From: Lacrimispora defluvii
GTDB lineage: Bacteria > Bacillota > Clostridia > Lachnospirales > Lachnospiraceae
Direction of reading: 5' to 3'
Length of the DNA stretch: 64,000 nt
Assembly (NCBI GenBank): GCA_013036995.1
Contig: JAAOXG010000039.1
Location: 124,001 to 188,000, forward strand
Shown here one piece after another: positions 1 to 7,436 of this stretch. Position numbers and translations under genes: made by a program. How positions within the stretch are numbered: the stretch's first letter is position 1; every line of letters begins with the position of its first letter. The notes beneath the pieces are model-generated. The model worked only from the letters and a program-made list of their open reading frames with translations. It was not told where the DNA came from and ran no database searches.

Positions 1-499
1 TCTTGCCAAGTTTCTCGTTTTTCATGGTGGTTGAAATATAAGTTTCCCCCTTAAGCGCCCGGCTGAAAAACTCCATCTGGCTCATATCTGTTCCATTCGC
101 TGCCTTTCCGTTCACATCTGCGGTTGTGATCTCCAGAAAACCGTAATCCTGCGCCAGCTTATCCATAGCATCTTTTCTTTGTTCTGCATTCTTATTCTGA
201 TTTGTAATCGAGGTGTATTGTGCGATGGCCTCAATCTTTATCTTATATATATCAATCGCATTTTGAACAGACTGGCTATAAGCTTCTGCAGACTCCATCA
301 GTCTCATGTCAGTGCTTTTTTTTGCATCACGGTAGAAAAGATAACCGTTAAAAAGTCCAAAGAGGACGGAAATTGTGATACACATGGCAATAATGCCAAA
401 TAACAATCTTCCTTTTATGGATTTTTTCTTTCCTTCCGAATCATTACTCTCCTCTGATTTTTTAATGATTCTCTGAAATGCCTTAATCCTTCCCGCCAC
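1..499 (-). CDS. Methyl-accepting chemotaxis protein, N-terminal part (runs off the left edge)
   Basis: About 166 codons of a membrane chemoreceptor are visible; the signalling part lies outside the window. A basic cytoplasmic tail of about 30 residues is followed by one transmembrane segment (about 31-56, LLFGIIAMCITISV) and the start of an extracytoplasmic helical sensor containing SAEAYSQSVQNAIDIYK, a pattern typical of dCache-type chemoreceptors. I chose the GTG at 499 because an AGGAGG lies eight bases upstream; a GTG at 505 is too close to it. An out-of-frame ATG overlaps the ribosome site, so ATG-only gene callers may miss this gene. The ligand cannot be told from this fragment. The family is fairly sure; a histidine kinase with the same sensor is the alternative. 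Confidence 0.7.
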   Translation of the reverse strand, partial: MAGRIKAFQRIIKKSEESNDSEGKKKSIKGRLLFGIIAMCITISVLFGLFNGYLFYRDAKKSTDMRLMESAEAYSQSVQNAIDIYKIKIEAIAQYTSITNQNKNAEQRKDAMDKLAQDYGFLEITTADVNGKAANGTDMSQMEFFSRALKGETYISTTMKNEKLGK

Positions 500-582
500 A
501 GCCACATCCTCCTACTCATCATTTGCATTCTGGAAAATAATTGCATTTTTTGTTAAATTTTAACAGCATTTAATTAATCAAT

Positions 583-612
583 ATTATATAACAACATGTA
601 GATATTTGTCAA
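583..612 (-). promoter_or_regulatory. Sigma-A promoter of the chemoreceptor gene
   Basis: On the minus strand TTGACA (612-607) and TATAAT (588-583) are separated by 18 bases, both perfect consensus. The leader to the GTG at 499 is about 75 bases and contains a perfect palindrome with arms TGTTAAA/TTTAACA at 551-565, which could be an operator. Confidence 0.7.
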
Positions 613-681
613 TTGTGACAGAAAAATGGGGAATGTTCATTTAAATTGTAACCGAATATATAATAATATTTGTTTTTTAAC

Positions 682-1857
682 CTACCTGGCATAGGAATCT
701 TCCATAATTTCATAATTATTTTTTATTAACGGTCCGCTCAAATCCGCATTCAGTTGGTACATATCATTGAATTTTTCAATAGCAGCCTTTTTTTGTTCCA
801 TCAGAGAGTGGGCATAGACATTTAAGGTAATAGACACACTGGAATGTCCAAGAAGCTCGCTGATCGTCTTAATATCCACTCCCAGCTCCAGTGCCCGGGT
901 GGCAAAGGTATGGCGGATGGCATGAAATTTCCGGTCCTTTACGTGAGCTTCCTTTAAAAGCCGCTTATACAGCTTCTGAAAACACCTGGGGTCAAAAGGT
1001 ATGTTTGTCTGTGTAAATATATAATTATCCTGATTTCTGCTTTTATATGTAGTCAGTACTGGCATGTTAAGTAAAAACTGGGGAAGAGGAATCTTTCTCA
1101 TGGATTTACGGCTTTTTGGAGCCCCCACAAACAGTGCCGTTTTGTGCTCCTCCTCTTCAAAATGACGGATTCGGGATACAGTCCTGCTGATGGATAAAGT
1201 TCCTGTTTCCATATCAATATCCCCCCATTTTAATGCGCATAGTTCTCCAAGGCGGATACCGGTATAAAAGCAAAGAAGAATTCCCATGGCTCTCCTGTCA
1301 TTGTAATGAAAAGCTGTCTGTTCAATCTGACGCTGCTCTTTCATGGAGAAAACCTCTACTTCTTTATCATCCGGCTTTGGATATTTAATTAAATCCATAA
1401 CTGCAAAGCAATCAGCGGAACCCTTTAATATCTCCTTGACTGCAATCTTAAAAATAGTAAGATTCTTCTTTTTAGATGAATCTGCCAGCTCCTCATTTTC
1501 ATACATTTCCTTCACAAACCGGGCAACAGATCCCATGGTAATACGCTGATCTTTCTCTTTCTCAAAAAATGGAATTACATACTTATTTAAGCAGCGGTAA
1601 TAGCTTTCATAGGTTGATGGCTTTACTCTTATAGAAACATCAATGAGCCATTCCTCAAAAAGTGCAGCACCTCCCTTTATCTCATCAGATCTTTTTTCTT
1701 TGGCAGGTGCCTGGTTTTCCTTATAATTCTTCATTTTTTCCTTAACGCCTTTATAGCTTTTGGAATAAAAATATTGATATTTCCCCGTTTGTTTTAATGT
1801 TCTTCCTTCCCATCTTCCATCTTTCCGTTTATAAATATTTTCTCCTCTTCTTGGCAT
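682..1857 (-). CDS. Tyrosine recombinase (phage/ICE-type integrase)
   Basis: A 391-residue site-specific recombinase of the Tn916/phage integrase type. The first 50 residues (GENIYKRKDGRWEGR) form an arm-type, AP2-like DNA-binding domain; residues about 65-150 are the SAM-like core-binding domain; the catalytic domain carries Arg202 (GIRLGEL), His312-x-x-Arg315 (HAIRHTFATR), His338 (LLGHSS) and the nucleophile Tyr348 (LNVYAH), so it looks complete. AAAGGAG precedes the ATG. No excisionase, relaxase, capsid or conjugation gene is seen nearby, so it is either a solitary recombinase or what remains of an excised or decayed element. It would cut and rejoin DNA at short core sites; an imperfect inverted repeat lies just upstream. 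Confidence 0.9.
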   Translation of the reverse strand: MPRRGENIYKRKDGRWEGRTLKQTGKYQYFYSKSYKGVKEKMKNYKENQAPAKEKRSDEIKGGAALFEEWLIDVSIRVKPSTYESYYRCLNKYVIPFFEKEKDQRITMGSVARFVKEMYENEELADSSKKKNLTIFKIAVKEILKGSADCFAVMDLIKYPKPDDKEVEVFSMKEQRQIEQTAFHYNDRRAMGILLCFYTGIRLGELCALKWGDIDMETGTLSISRTVSRIRHFEEEEHKTALFVGAPKSRKSMRKIPLPQFLLNMPVLTTYKSRNQDNYIFTQTNIPFDPRCFQKLYKRLLKEAHVKDRKFHAIRHTFATRALELGVDIKTISELLGHSSVSITLNVYAHSLMEQKKAAIEKFNDMYQLNADLSGPLIKNNYEIMEDSYAR

Positions 1858-1906
1858 GGTAAAAACTCCTTTGCTTATAATATTTTATTATATGACGGTT
1901 TAATCT

Positions 1907-1932
1907 CCGGAAAATAATCCAATTATTTCCAG
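1907..1932. repeat. Imperfect inverted repeat upstream of the integrase (possible recombinase core site)
   Basis: Arms GGAAAATAAT and ATTATTTCC face each other about 50 bases upstream of the integrase start. A related copy, GATTATTTCCGG, occurs at 2032-2043 in inverted orientation to CCGGAAAATAATC at 1907-1919. Two recombinase-arm-like sequences around a short spacer resemble an attachment core, but no partner site was identified, so this is a weak inference. Confidence 0.25.
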
Positions 1933-1960
1933 ATTTTAAAAAGGGCCTTTTTAATTAGTC

Positions 1961-2000
1961 AAAAAATGACGATCCAGCATAGCTCTGGGTCGCCATTTCT
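1961..2000 (-). terminator. Rho-independent terminator downstream of the MFS gene
   Basis: On the minus strand a 14-bp stem with one mismatch (AAATGGCGACCCAG with CTGGATCGTCATTT, loop AGCTATG) is followed by a T run. It lies about 90 bases after the MFS stop codon. Confidence 0.75.
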
Positions 2001-2090
2001 GATTCCGGTACCTTTTCTGGCATGAGAACCTGATTATTTCCGGAAATCCGCAAAAACAGCTTCTTTTCATTGCCTATACCTTTATTTATA

Positions 2091-3317
2091 TCAGGAGTTT
2101 TCAAATGATTCAATATCATATAAATTTATTTTCTTTTTTTGAGCCATTAAAAGTAAAGTAATTAAAAAGGTATATCCGATTAAAACTCCACCAGAAGTAA
2201 GCCAGAGCCCTGTTACGTCAATACGGCCCACCGTCAGGCTGCTGTAAACAGAACCGAGCATGGATCCAGTTTGTAAGAGAAATGATCCTACCGATAAAAC
2301 GCTGGCTCTTAAAGCACCTGGGGTATACTGATTGATTAAAGTATTTTCAGCCACACTGCCGGTTCCAAGGAGCAGATAAATGCCTCCATATAAAATAACA
2401 AATATCCATGCCGAATGAAAAAGAGCCAGAATCAGTAAAGCACTGCCACCCAAAATACGGCTGATGCTGTAGATTCTCCACTGTCTTCCAGGATATTTTA
2501 AGAGCAGCCTGCGACAGATAGAATTTCCTGCGGCGGCCAGAAAAAATCCCACAAAGGACAATATTCCCAGCATCCAGGTTCCCTGTGATGAATCAGACAG
2601 TTTCAGATAAACCGGCTGCCAGTATGTCTCAATGGGAGTAATAAAAAATCCGGTGAATAACATGCCTGCTAAAATAAATGGAAAATCCCGTTTGGAAAAT
2701 ACAGTAACAAATCCTTCCTTTAAATGGCTGATAAGGCTGGGGCGTTGTATTCCACTGCCAAATATCTGTTCTTCCTTTATTCCAAAGATACAAAGTCCCA
2801 TGGTTACCGCAGTTAATATAATGCGAAGCAGAATGTTGGAATTATAGGAATCTCCCAGGCAGGAAAGAAAGCCTCCAAGAATACACCCCAATGCCAGACC
2901 TGTCTGTTCCATGATAGCAAGACGGGAGGTCACATCTGGAAGACATTCCTCTCCTCTTTTGGCTAATGCCTGATCAACAATTAAGGCATCCAGGCTTCCG
3001 GAAGAAAAAGCCCTGCTGATTCCATTCAGAACAAGGCAGCAAAATAACAAGACCAGATTCTGTGAGAAAAAAAGCAGACCAACCGATAAAAGCTGACAGA
3101 TTCCGGATATGAGAAAAACAGTTTTTCTCCCATACAAATCTGCACAGATTCCGCTGGGCAGTTCAAAGCATAACACCGCAGCTGAATAGCCGGCAATTAA
3201 CAAAGGAAGGGTTTTAAGATCTGCTCCCTTTTTCAAAAGGATTAAATTCAGCACCGGCAGAAGGATTCCCAGAGATGTATAGTTTAAAAAAATGATCAGC
3301 TGTTTTGTCTTACTCAT
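2091..3317 (-). CDS. Major facilitator superfamily transporter
   Basis: About 408 residues with roughly twelve hydrophobic segments and the MFS loop signature between helices 2 and 3 (GICADLYGRKTVF, with the Asp-Arg-x-Gly-Arg-like pattern). It probably exports a small toxic compound or drug by proton antiport; the substrate is unknown. I chose the Met of MSKTKQLIIF because GGAGG stands nine bases upstream; longer in-frame extensions lie inside the preceding gene. The start overlaps the last 8 bases of the ArsR-type regulator gene (ATGAGTAA), so the two are translationally coupled and likely co-regulated by that regulator. A terminator follows. Confidence 0.85.
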   Translation of the reverse strand: MSKTKQLIIFLNYTSLGILLPVLNLILLKKGADLKTLPLLIAGYSAAVLCFELPSGICADLYGRKTVFLISGICQLLSVGLLFFSQNLVLLFCCLVLNGISRAFSSGSLDALIVDQALAKRGEECLPDVTSRLAIMEQTGLALGCILGGFLSCLGDSYNSNILLRIILTAVTMGLCIFGIKEEQIFGSGIQRPSLISHLKEGFVTVFSKRDFPFILAGMLFTGFFITPIETYWQPVYLKLSDSSQGTWMLGILSFVGFFLAAAGNSICRRLLLKYPGRQWRIYSISRILGGSALLILALFHSAWIFVILYGGIYLLLGTGSVAENTLINQYTPGALRASVLSVGSFLLQTGSMLGSVYSSLTVGRIDVTGLWLTSGGVLIGYTFLITLLLMAQKKKINLYDIESFENS

Positions 3318-3885
3318 AAAGATTATCCTCCGCATTATAAAGAATAAAGGCATATTCCCAAGGAGACTTCTCTGCAGAAGGTGCCGCATGTGCATCCAGA
3401 AAATCCTTAATAAGCTTCAATAATTCCTCTCCTTCTAAAGGAGTCAGGTGGACCACTCCGGTCATAATATCCCCCAAATCCCACCTTGATTCCAAATCCT
3501 CATAATTAAACTGCTCTATAAATTTTTTCTTCTGCTCTAAAAAGCCTTCATAGGTTCTTGCTATCTGTTCCTGAACCAAAACCTCTTTCTGCAGCTGGGT
3601 ATCGTCGGGGTGATCCAGGCCGATTCTGACATTGACATAGGTGGGACAATAATATCTGGCAGTAATTCCATTAATAACCTCAGTATGATCCAGCGTAATG
3701 ACCCCAAGGGATTCCAGTTTTTTAATATGATGCTGAACACTGGAGGGGGAGATATCCAGCTTTTGTGAAAGCTGCTTTGGTGTCATGGGCAGTTTGGAAC
3801 GTTCCAGTAACCGGAGCAGATTCTGCCTCACCGGATTCATATAAATTTCCAGTTCCTTCTTGGTAGATAGTTTGATATAATCCAT
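3310..3885 (-). CDS. ArsR-type winged-helix transcriptional regulator
   Basis: A 191-residue one-component regulator. Residues about 10-80 form a winged helix with recognition helix in KQLSQKLDISPSSVQHHIKKLESLGVI split across residues 38-64 (key words SPSSVQHHI), as in the HTH_20/ArsR-like group. The rest is a helical domain of unknown ligand with no metal-binding Cys cluster, so a metal sensor is unlikely. It heads an operon with the overlapping MFS transporter, arguing that it is a local repressor of that pump. A palindrome between its own -35 and -10 elements suggests autorepression. GGGAGG precedes the ATG. Confidence 0.8.
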   Translation of the reverse strand: MDYIKLSTKKELEIYMNPVRQNLLRLLERSKLPMTPKQLSQKLDISPSSVQHHIKKLESLGVITLDHTEVINGITARYYCPTYVNVRIGLDHPDDTQLQKEVLVQEQIARTYEGFLEQKKKFIEQFNYEDLESRWDLGDIMTGVVHLTPLEGEELLKLIKDFLDAHAAPSAEKSPWEYAFILYNAEDNLYE

Positions 3886-3920
3886 TTTTCTGCCTCCCTG
3901 TTTTTCTTATCGTTACACAA

Positions 3921-3950
3921 ATTATAACATTACATATTATGTAACGTCAA
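3921..3950 (-). promoter_or_regulatory. Promoter with palindromic operator for the regulator-MFS operon
   Basis: Minus-strand -35 TTGACG (3950-3945) and -10 TATAAT (3926-3921) are 18 bases apart. The spacer holds TTACATATTATGTAA (3930-3944), palindromic apart from the centre base. A repressor bound here would exclude RNA polymerase; the adjacent ArsR-type protein is the obvious candidate (inference). Confidence 0.7.
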
Positions 3951-3952
3951 GA

Positions 3953-4000
3953 TAAAAAACAGGGGATGGCCCCCGCAGTCACTCTGCGATCTTCATCCCC
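3953..4000 (-). terminator. Terminator overlapping the 3' end of the diguanylate cyclase gene
   Basis: GGGGATG (minus strand, 4000-3994) pairs with CATCCCC (3968-3962), with an inner GCAG/CTGC stem, followed by TGTTTTTT. The hairpin begins inside the coding sequence and the stop codon is in the loop region. Confidence 0.65.
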
Positions 4001-5124
4001 TTTTCATATACTCTTACGGAGTTACGGAATTTTTTGGCATCATATAATGCATAATCAGACAAAACGAAAAGCCTGGATGCATTCAGCGGACTGGAATATG
4101 CGGACAATCCAAAACTGGCAGTAAAGCGGATTTCTTTTTCTTCCTCTATCCGGATCTCTTCCGTCAGCCGTCTGATCTCCTCACATACCAGAACAGCTTC
4201 TTCCATTGATATATTGTGAAACAAAAGGCAGAATTCATCTCCGCCATAACGATATGGCGTATAGACACAGGAATGCTCCATCAATACCCTGGCAAACTCA
4301 ATTAAGCATCTGTCCCCCATAAAGTGTCCAAACCGGTCATTGATGCTTTTAAAATGATCAATATCAACAACAGCCAGTATATGATCTTCACAGGGCTTTT
4401 CAATCTCCATAGCAGACATTGCTTCATCAAGCGCTTTACGGTTAAAAATCCCTGTCAGTTCGTCTACCTGAATGCTCTGCTTTAACCGGTGTCTCTCCAG
4501 GTCAGTTCTGATGCTGGCATCGTTTTTCTTTTGCTCAAACCGGATCACTACCATACTTGCAGCAGAAAAAATAACCAGTATTATCATGGAAACAAGAAAG
4601 TTTCCCATGCTTAAGCCGCTGTCAAAAATTCCAACTTTATCGGTATCCCATTTGATGAATATTTCAGAAAATGAAGCTGATACAATGCAGAACGTGGCTG
4701 TAATTCCTGTCAGTCTCTGATCCGCATAGATAATCGTCATCATGATTGCCCCCGGAAAAATATAATAGGTGGCAGTAAAACCACTGTGAACAGTAAACAG
4801 CACAAATGAAATCAGAACCAGCATCAGGGATACACTATATATTTTCTGCTTCTGAGAAAATACTCTTGATTTCATAATCAGGGTTTCTGTCAGAATACAG
4901 ATCAGATTAAGTCCGGAAGGAATCATAATATATTTTAGCACATAGCGGCGTGCGCTGGTATGAATCAGACCGGATCGGGCAAAGACCACGCTCATCAGGC
5001 ATTCTATCACCAGTGTGATAATAACAATACTTACCGTCGTCTTATAATGCAGATTCAGCCAGTCGAAATCTATGGTCTGATATTGTTTCTCTATTTCTAT
5101 ATTGCGGATATCATCAGGTATCAT
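3979..5124 (-). CDS. Membrane diguanylate cyclase (GGDEF)
   Basis: About 381 residues. The N-terminal half has about six hydrophobic segments (residues about 25-205) forming a membrane sensor; the C-terminal GGDEF domain (about 210-375) makes cyclic di-GMP from two GTP. The active-site loop reads YRYGGDEFCLLF and the metal/substrate segment is DIDHFKSINDRFGHFMGD, both canonical, so it should be active. No RxxD inhibitory site is apparent five residues before GGDEF. I prefer the ATG at 5124, eleven bases after GGAGG, over a GTG at 5136 that overlaps the ribosome site. It stands alone with its own terminator; the signal sensed is unknown. A second GGDEF protein lies at 20.4-21.9 kb. Confidence 0.9.
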   Translation of the reverse strand: MIPDDIRNIEIEKQYQTIDFDWLNLHYKTTVSIVIITLVIECLMSVVFARSGLIHTSARRYVLKYIMIPSGLNLICILTETLIMKSRVFSQKQKIYSVSLMLVLISFVLFTVHSGFTATYYIFPGAIMMTIIYADQRLTGITATFCIVSASFSEIFIKWDTDKVGIFDSGLSMGNFLVSMIILVIFSAASMVVIRFEQKKNDASIRTDLERHRLKQSIQVDELTGIFNRKALDEAMSAMEIEKPCEDHILAVVDIDHFKSINDRFGHFMGDRCLIEFARVLMEHSCVYTPYRYGGDEFCLLFHNISMEEAVLVCEEIRRLTEEIRIEEEKEIRFTASFGLSAYSSPLNASRLFVLSDYALYDAKKFRNSVRVYEKGMKIAE

Positions 5125-5252
5125 GATGGAATCCACCTCCCGTCCATATCAAACTTTACCGGATTGCCATATCACCTGCTTATTCTAGAATATTCTTAAG
5201 TTTTTATGTCGTGAACATTTAAAAGAAACAAAAATCAGTATAGCATAACAAT

Positions 5253-5300
5253 AAAAAAAACGCACTTCATTTATACCGGATTACGATATAAATGAAGTAC
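5253..5300 (-). terminator. Terminator at the end of the beta-glucoside PTS operon
   Basis: A long stem pairs ACTTCATTTATA with TATAAATGAAGT around an eight-base loop; on the minus strand it is followed by GCGTTTTTTTT. It lies just after the small ORF that ends the operon. Confidence 0.8.
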
Positions 5301-5315
5301 AGTTTTCATACTCTT

Positions 5316-5522
5316 TTATTGGGCCTGAACGGAAAAATAAATAGCTGCCAGTTCCTTTTCTCCCTTTAGTTTCTTCTTTAATACCTCTGCTTTTTTCCCA
5401 TCCTCTCCCTCCGGATTGTCGAAAAACAGCTTCATTCCTGATTTCTTTCTAAAAACAAGTCCTTCATCCTCTGCATACTTCTGAAACGTCTCCTGTTTCA
5501 ATGGTGCATTGATTATAATCAT
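5316..5522 (-). CDS. Small uncharacterized protein, last gene of the PTS operon
   Basis: A 68-residue soluble, Lys/Glu-rich protein (starts MIIINAPLKQETFQKYAEDEG, i.e. a beta strand followed by helices). I do not recognise its family. AAGGGG stands upstream of its ATG and the gap to the preceding AEC carrier gene is 14 bases, so it is translated as part of that operon. No membrane segment, Cys or metal motif is present. The good ribosome site, operon position and following terminator support a real gene. Confidence 0.6.
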   Translation of the reverse strand: MIIINAPLKQETFQKYAEDEGLVFRKKSGMKLFFDNPEGEDGKKAEVLKKKLKGEKELAAIYFSVQAQ

Positions 5523-5536
5523 TTCTATCCCCTTTA

Positions 5537-6463
5537 TTATAAAATTCCGCTGGCTGCCGCCATAATAACAGGTATGGTAATTAAGGACAGCGCTGTTGTT
5601 ATGGTTAAAAGATTTGACGCGTACTGACTGTTTCTTTTATATTGGAGAGCAAACATGGTACCCATGGCTCCGCTTGGACAGGCTGCCGCAGTTAAAATCG
5701 TTATGGATATGCTTCTGTCCGCTCCTGCTGCCATTAAAAGGAGCAGCGTCAGACCTGGAACTGCAATCAGCTTTGAAAGGCTGACTATGTAGGTTCTTTT
5801 ATTCTTTAATCCTCCCAGGAAATCACTTTGAGCCAGATTAATACCGGAAATCAGCATAGCTGCAGGTGTATTCATACCACCGATTAATCCAACCGGTTCC
5901 CTGATTATTTCAGGCAGCTTAATGCCTGTTAAAAACAGGAATACTCCCAGAATAATAGCTGCATTAGAGGGGTTCATCAGGCTTCTTACCGTCTTTTTCA
6001 TGCTTTCTGATTTTCCGCTCATTAACATGATTCCATGAGACCAGACAAATAGATTAAATACAGTCAGATAAGCGGTCATATAAAATACGCCTTCTCCGCC
6101 CAGTATTCCATCGATTAAAGGAATTCCGATAAAACCGCAATTGGAATAAACTATGGACATTCGTTCCACTGCCATATCAGTGCCTGTATTCTTCGTAACT
6201 GCAATCTTTGAGACTGCAATGGCGATCACAAAGCTTGCGAAAGACAAGATGGCTGTAACTGCAAGACCAAACAGACGCTCTTTGTCAAAATCAATCTGAT
6301 AGGATAAAAGTATCACACAGGGAGAAATAATATTAAGCAGGATACGGGTCAGCCTGCTGCCTGTCTCCTCATCAGCAATTCCCGCTTTATAAGCGCCTGC
6401 ACCGATCAGCAGAATGATAAACATTTCCAATATTTTAGTTGCTGTAATGTAAGCCAGATCCAT
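5537..6463 (-). CDS. AEC-family (auxin efflux carrier-type) permease
   Basis: A 308-residue protein with about ten hydrophobic segments in the two-lobed AEC/bile-acid-transporter fold (for example NCGFIGIPLIDGILG in the first lobe and ACPSGAMGTMFALQY near the end of the second, which fit the family's discontinuous-helix motifs). Members carry malate, other carboxylates or unknown metabolites. It follows the PTS IIB gene by about 53 bases on the same strand and may export a product of beta-glucoside metabolism or an aglycone; that is inference from position. AGAGGAG precedes the ATG. Confidence 0.8.
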   Translation of the reverse strand: MDLAYITATKILEMFIILLIGAGAYKAGIADEETGSRLTRILLNIISPCVILLSYQIDFDKERLFGLAVTAILSFASFVIAIAVSKIAVTKNTGTDMAVERMSIVYSNCGFIGIPLIDGILGGEGVFYMTAYLTVFNLFVWSHGIMLMSGKSESMKKTVRSLMNPSNAAIILGVFLFLTGIKLPEIIREPVGLIGGMNTPAAMLISGINLAQSDFLGGLKNKRTYIVSLSKLIAVPGLTLLLLMAAGADRSISITILTAAACPSGAMGTMFALQYKRNSQYASNLLTITTALSLITIPVIMAAASGIL

Positions 6464-6516
6464 GTTTCTCCTCTGTCAGCTGCCTGTTACTGCATAAGTC
6501 TCCCTTATGTCTTAAC

Positions 6517-6819
6517 TTAATCTCCAAGTGCCTTTTTTACCTGGGCAATCACTTTGGCACCGTTCATGGTTCCATAAGCCTGCATATCGATGCATTCAAC
6601 GATTTTTCCAGGGCATTCTTTTTCGACTTTCGCCTTTCCGAAACGAACCTGAGGTCCTAAGAGAATAATATCCGCATCCGGCCCTTTCTCTCTTGCGCTT
6701 GCCAGGGCATAGGCGTTAATCTGACATTCGTAATTTTCTTTTGCAGCTGCTTCTTTCATCTTATTTACTAAAAGGCTTGTTGACATGCCTGCGGCACAAA
6801 ATAATACAATATTTCTCAT
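6517..6819 (-). CDS. PTS lactose/cellobiose-family EIIB
   Basis: A 100-residue cytoplasmic phosphocarrier. The phosphorylated cysteine is Cys8 in VLFCAAGMSTS, the standard lactose/cellobiose IIB loop; the length is the family norm. It takes phosphate from the IIA domain (gene at 6852-7151) and passes it to sugar bound in IIC (7437-8747). The three components are separate genes in the order IIC, small membrane protein, IIA, IIB. With a GH1 6-phospho-beta-glucosidase opposite, the sugar is most likely cellobiose or another beta-glucoside. Confidence 0.93.
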   Translation of the reverse strand: MRNIVLFCAAGMSTSLLVNKMKEAAAKENYECQINAYALASAREKGPDADIILLGPQVRFGKAKVEKECPGKIVECIDMQAYGTMNGAKVIAQVKKALGD

Positions 6820-6851
6820 ATTAGCAACTTCCCTTCTTGGAATATTTTAAC

Positions 6852-7151
6852 TTATTTTCTTAAAATATCAATCATTTCTTTGCATAAATCCATGACCGTC
6901 ATGGCATTCATTAAATGATCCTGGGCATGAACCATTAAAAGCCCCACCTCCACTTTATTGCCGTTTAATTCGTTCTGGATCATCTCTGTCTGTATCTCGT
7001 GAGCTTCCTTCAGTATGGTGTCTGCCTCCTCCATGAATTCATCTGCTTTCTTAAAGTTACCCACTTTGGCCGCACGCAGGGCTTCAATTGCTGTACTTCT
7101 GGCATTCCCTCCGTTTACTACAAGTTTCATAACAATCATTTCAATATCCAT
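6852..7151 (-). CDS. PTS lactose/cellobiose-family EIIA
   Basis: A 99-residue helical phosphocarrier of the lactose/cellobiose IIA family, which forms trimers. The phospho-accepting His is in LLMVHAQDHLMNA, and the N-terminal IVMKLVVNGGNARS is the family hallmark. I start it at MDIEMIVMKL (7151): GAGAGG is about ten bases upstream and this gives the family's usual length, whereas the longer open frame runs back into the preceding gene. It accepts phosphate from HPr and hands it to IIB. Confidence 0.93.
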   Translation of the reverse strand: MDIEMIVMKLVVNGGNARSTAIEALRAAKVGNFKKADEFMEEADTILKEAHEIQTEMIQNELNGNKVEVGLLMVHAQDHLMNAMTVMDLCKEMIDILRK

Positions 7152-7171
7152 CTCTTTGCTGCCTCTCTCTC

Positions 7172-7378
7172 CTAACCAGTGATGATGAGTTTCACAAATG
7201 TAACCAGAGTACAGATGACAATCATGGTCCATACCCATTTTTCCGGTCTGCTAAATTCAGACGAAGGACTTAAAACACGGTAAAGTCCGTAGGGGGGACA
7301 AATGACAATCCACAGATAAGTAAAAATTCTTGATTTTGTAAATACGTCCGTGACCTGAAGCTCCTGCTTTTCCTTCAT
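7172..7378 (-). CDS. Small two-helix membrane protein inside the PTS operon
   Basis: A 68-residue protein, starting MKEKQELQVTD, with two hydrophobic segments (about residues 18-32, FTYLWIVICPPYGLYRV, and 48-65, VWTMIVICTLVTFVKLII) joined by a polar, Pro/Ser-rich loop. It sits between IIC and IIA with a strong AGGAGGAG before its ATG; the next gene starts 20 bases after its stop. I do not recognise a family. Its position suggests an accessory to the IIC permease or a regulator of its assembly (inference). An in-frame upstream ATG exists at 7432 but lacks a ribosome site. Confidence 0.65.
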   Translation of the reverse strand: MKEKQELQVTDVFTKSRIFTYLWIVICPPYGLYRVLSPSSEFSRPEKWVWTMIVICTLVTFVKLIITG

Positions 7379-7436
7379 GTTAAGATCTCCTCCTCTTTTT
7401 GTCAAACTCATAATCACCTCATTTTGTTTCATGCTG

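Noticed and set aside
1343-1549. Plus-strand frame inside the integrase
   Set aside because: Antisense shadow of a complete gene; no ribosome site and no recognisable domain. The same applies to most plus-strand frames lying over minus-strand genes (for example 41633-42292 and 61290-61844).
1961-2000. Attachment site for the integrase
   Set aside because: The strong 14-bp stem with T run fits a terminator of the MFS gene better than a recombination core.
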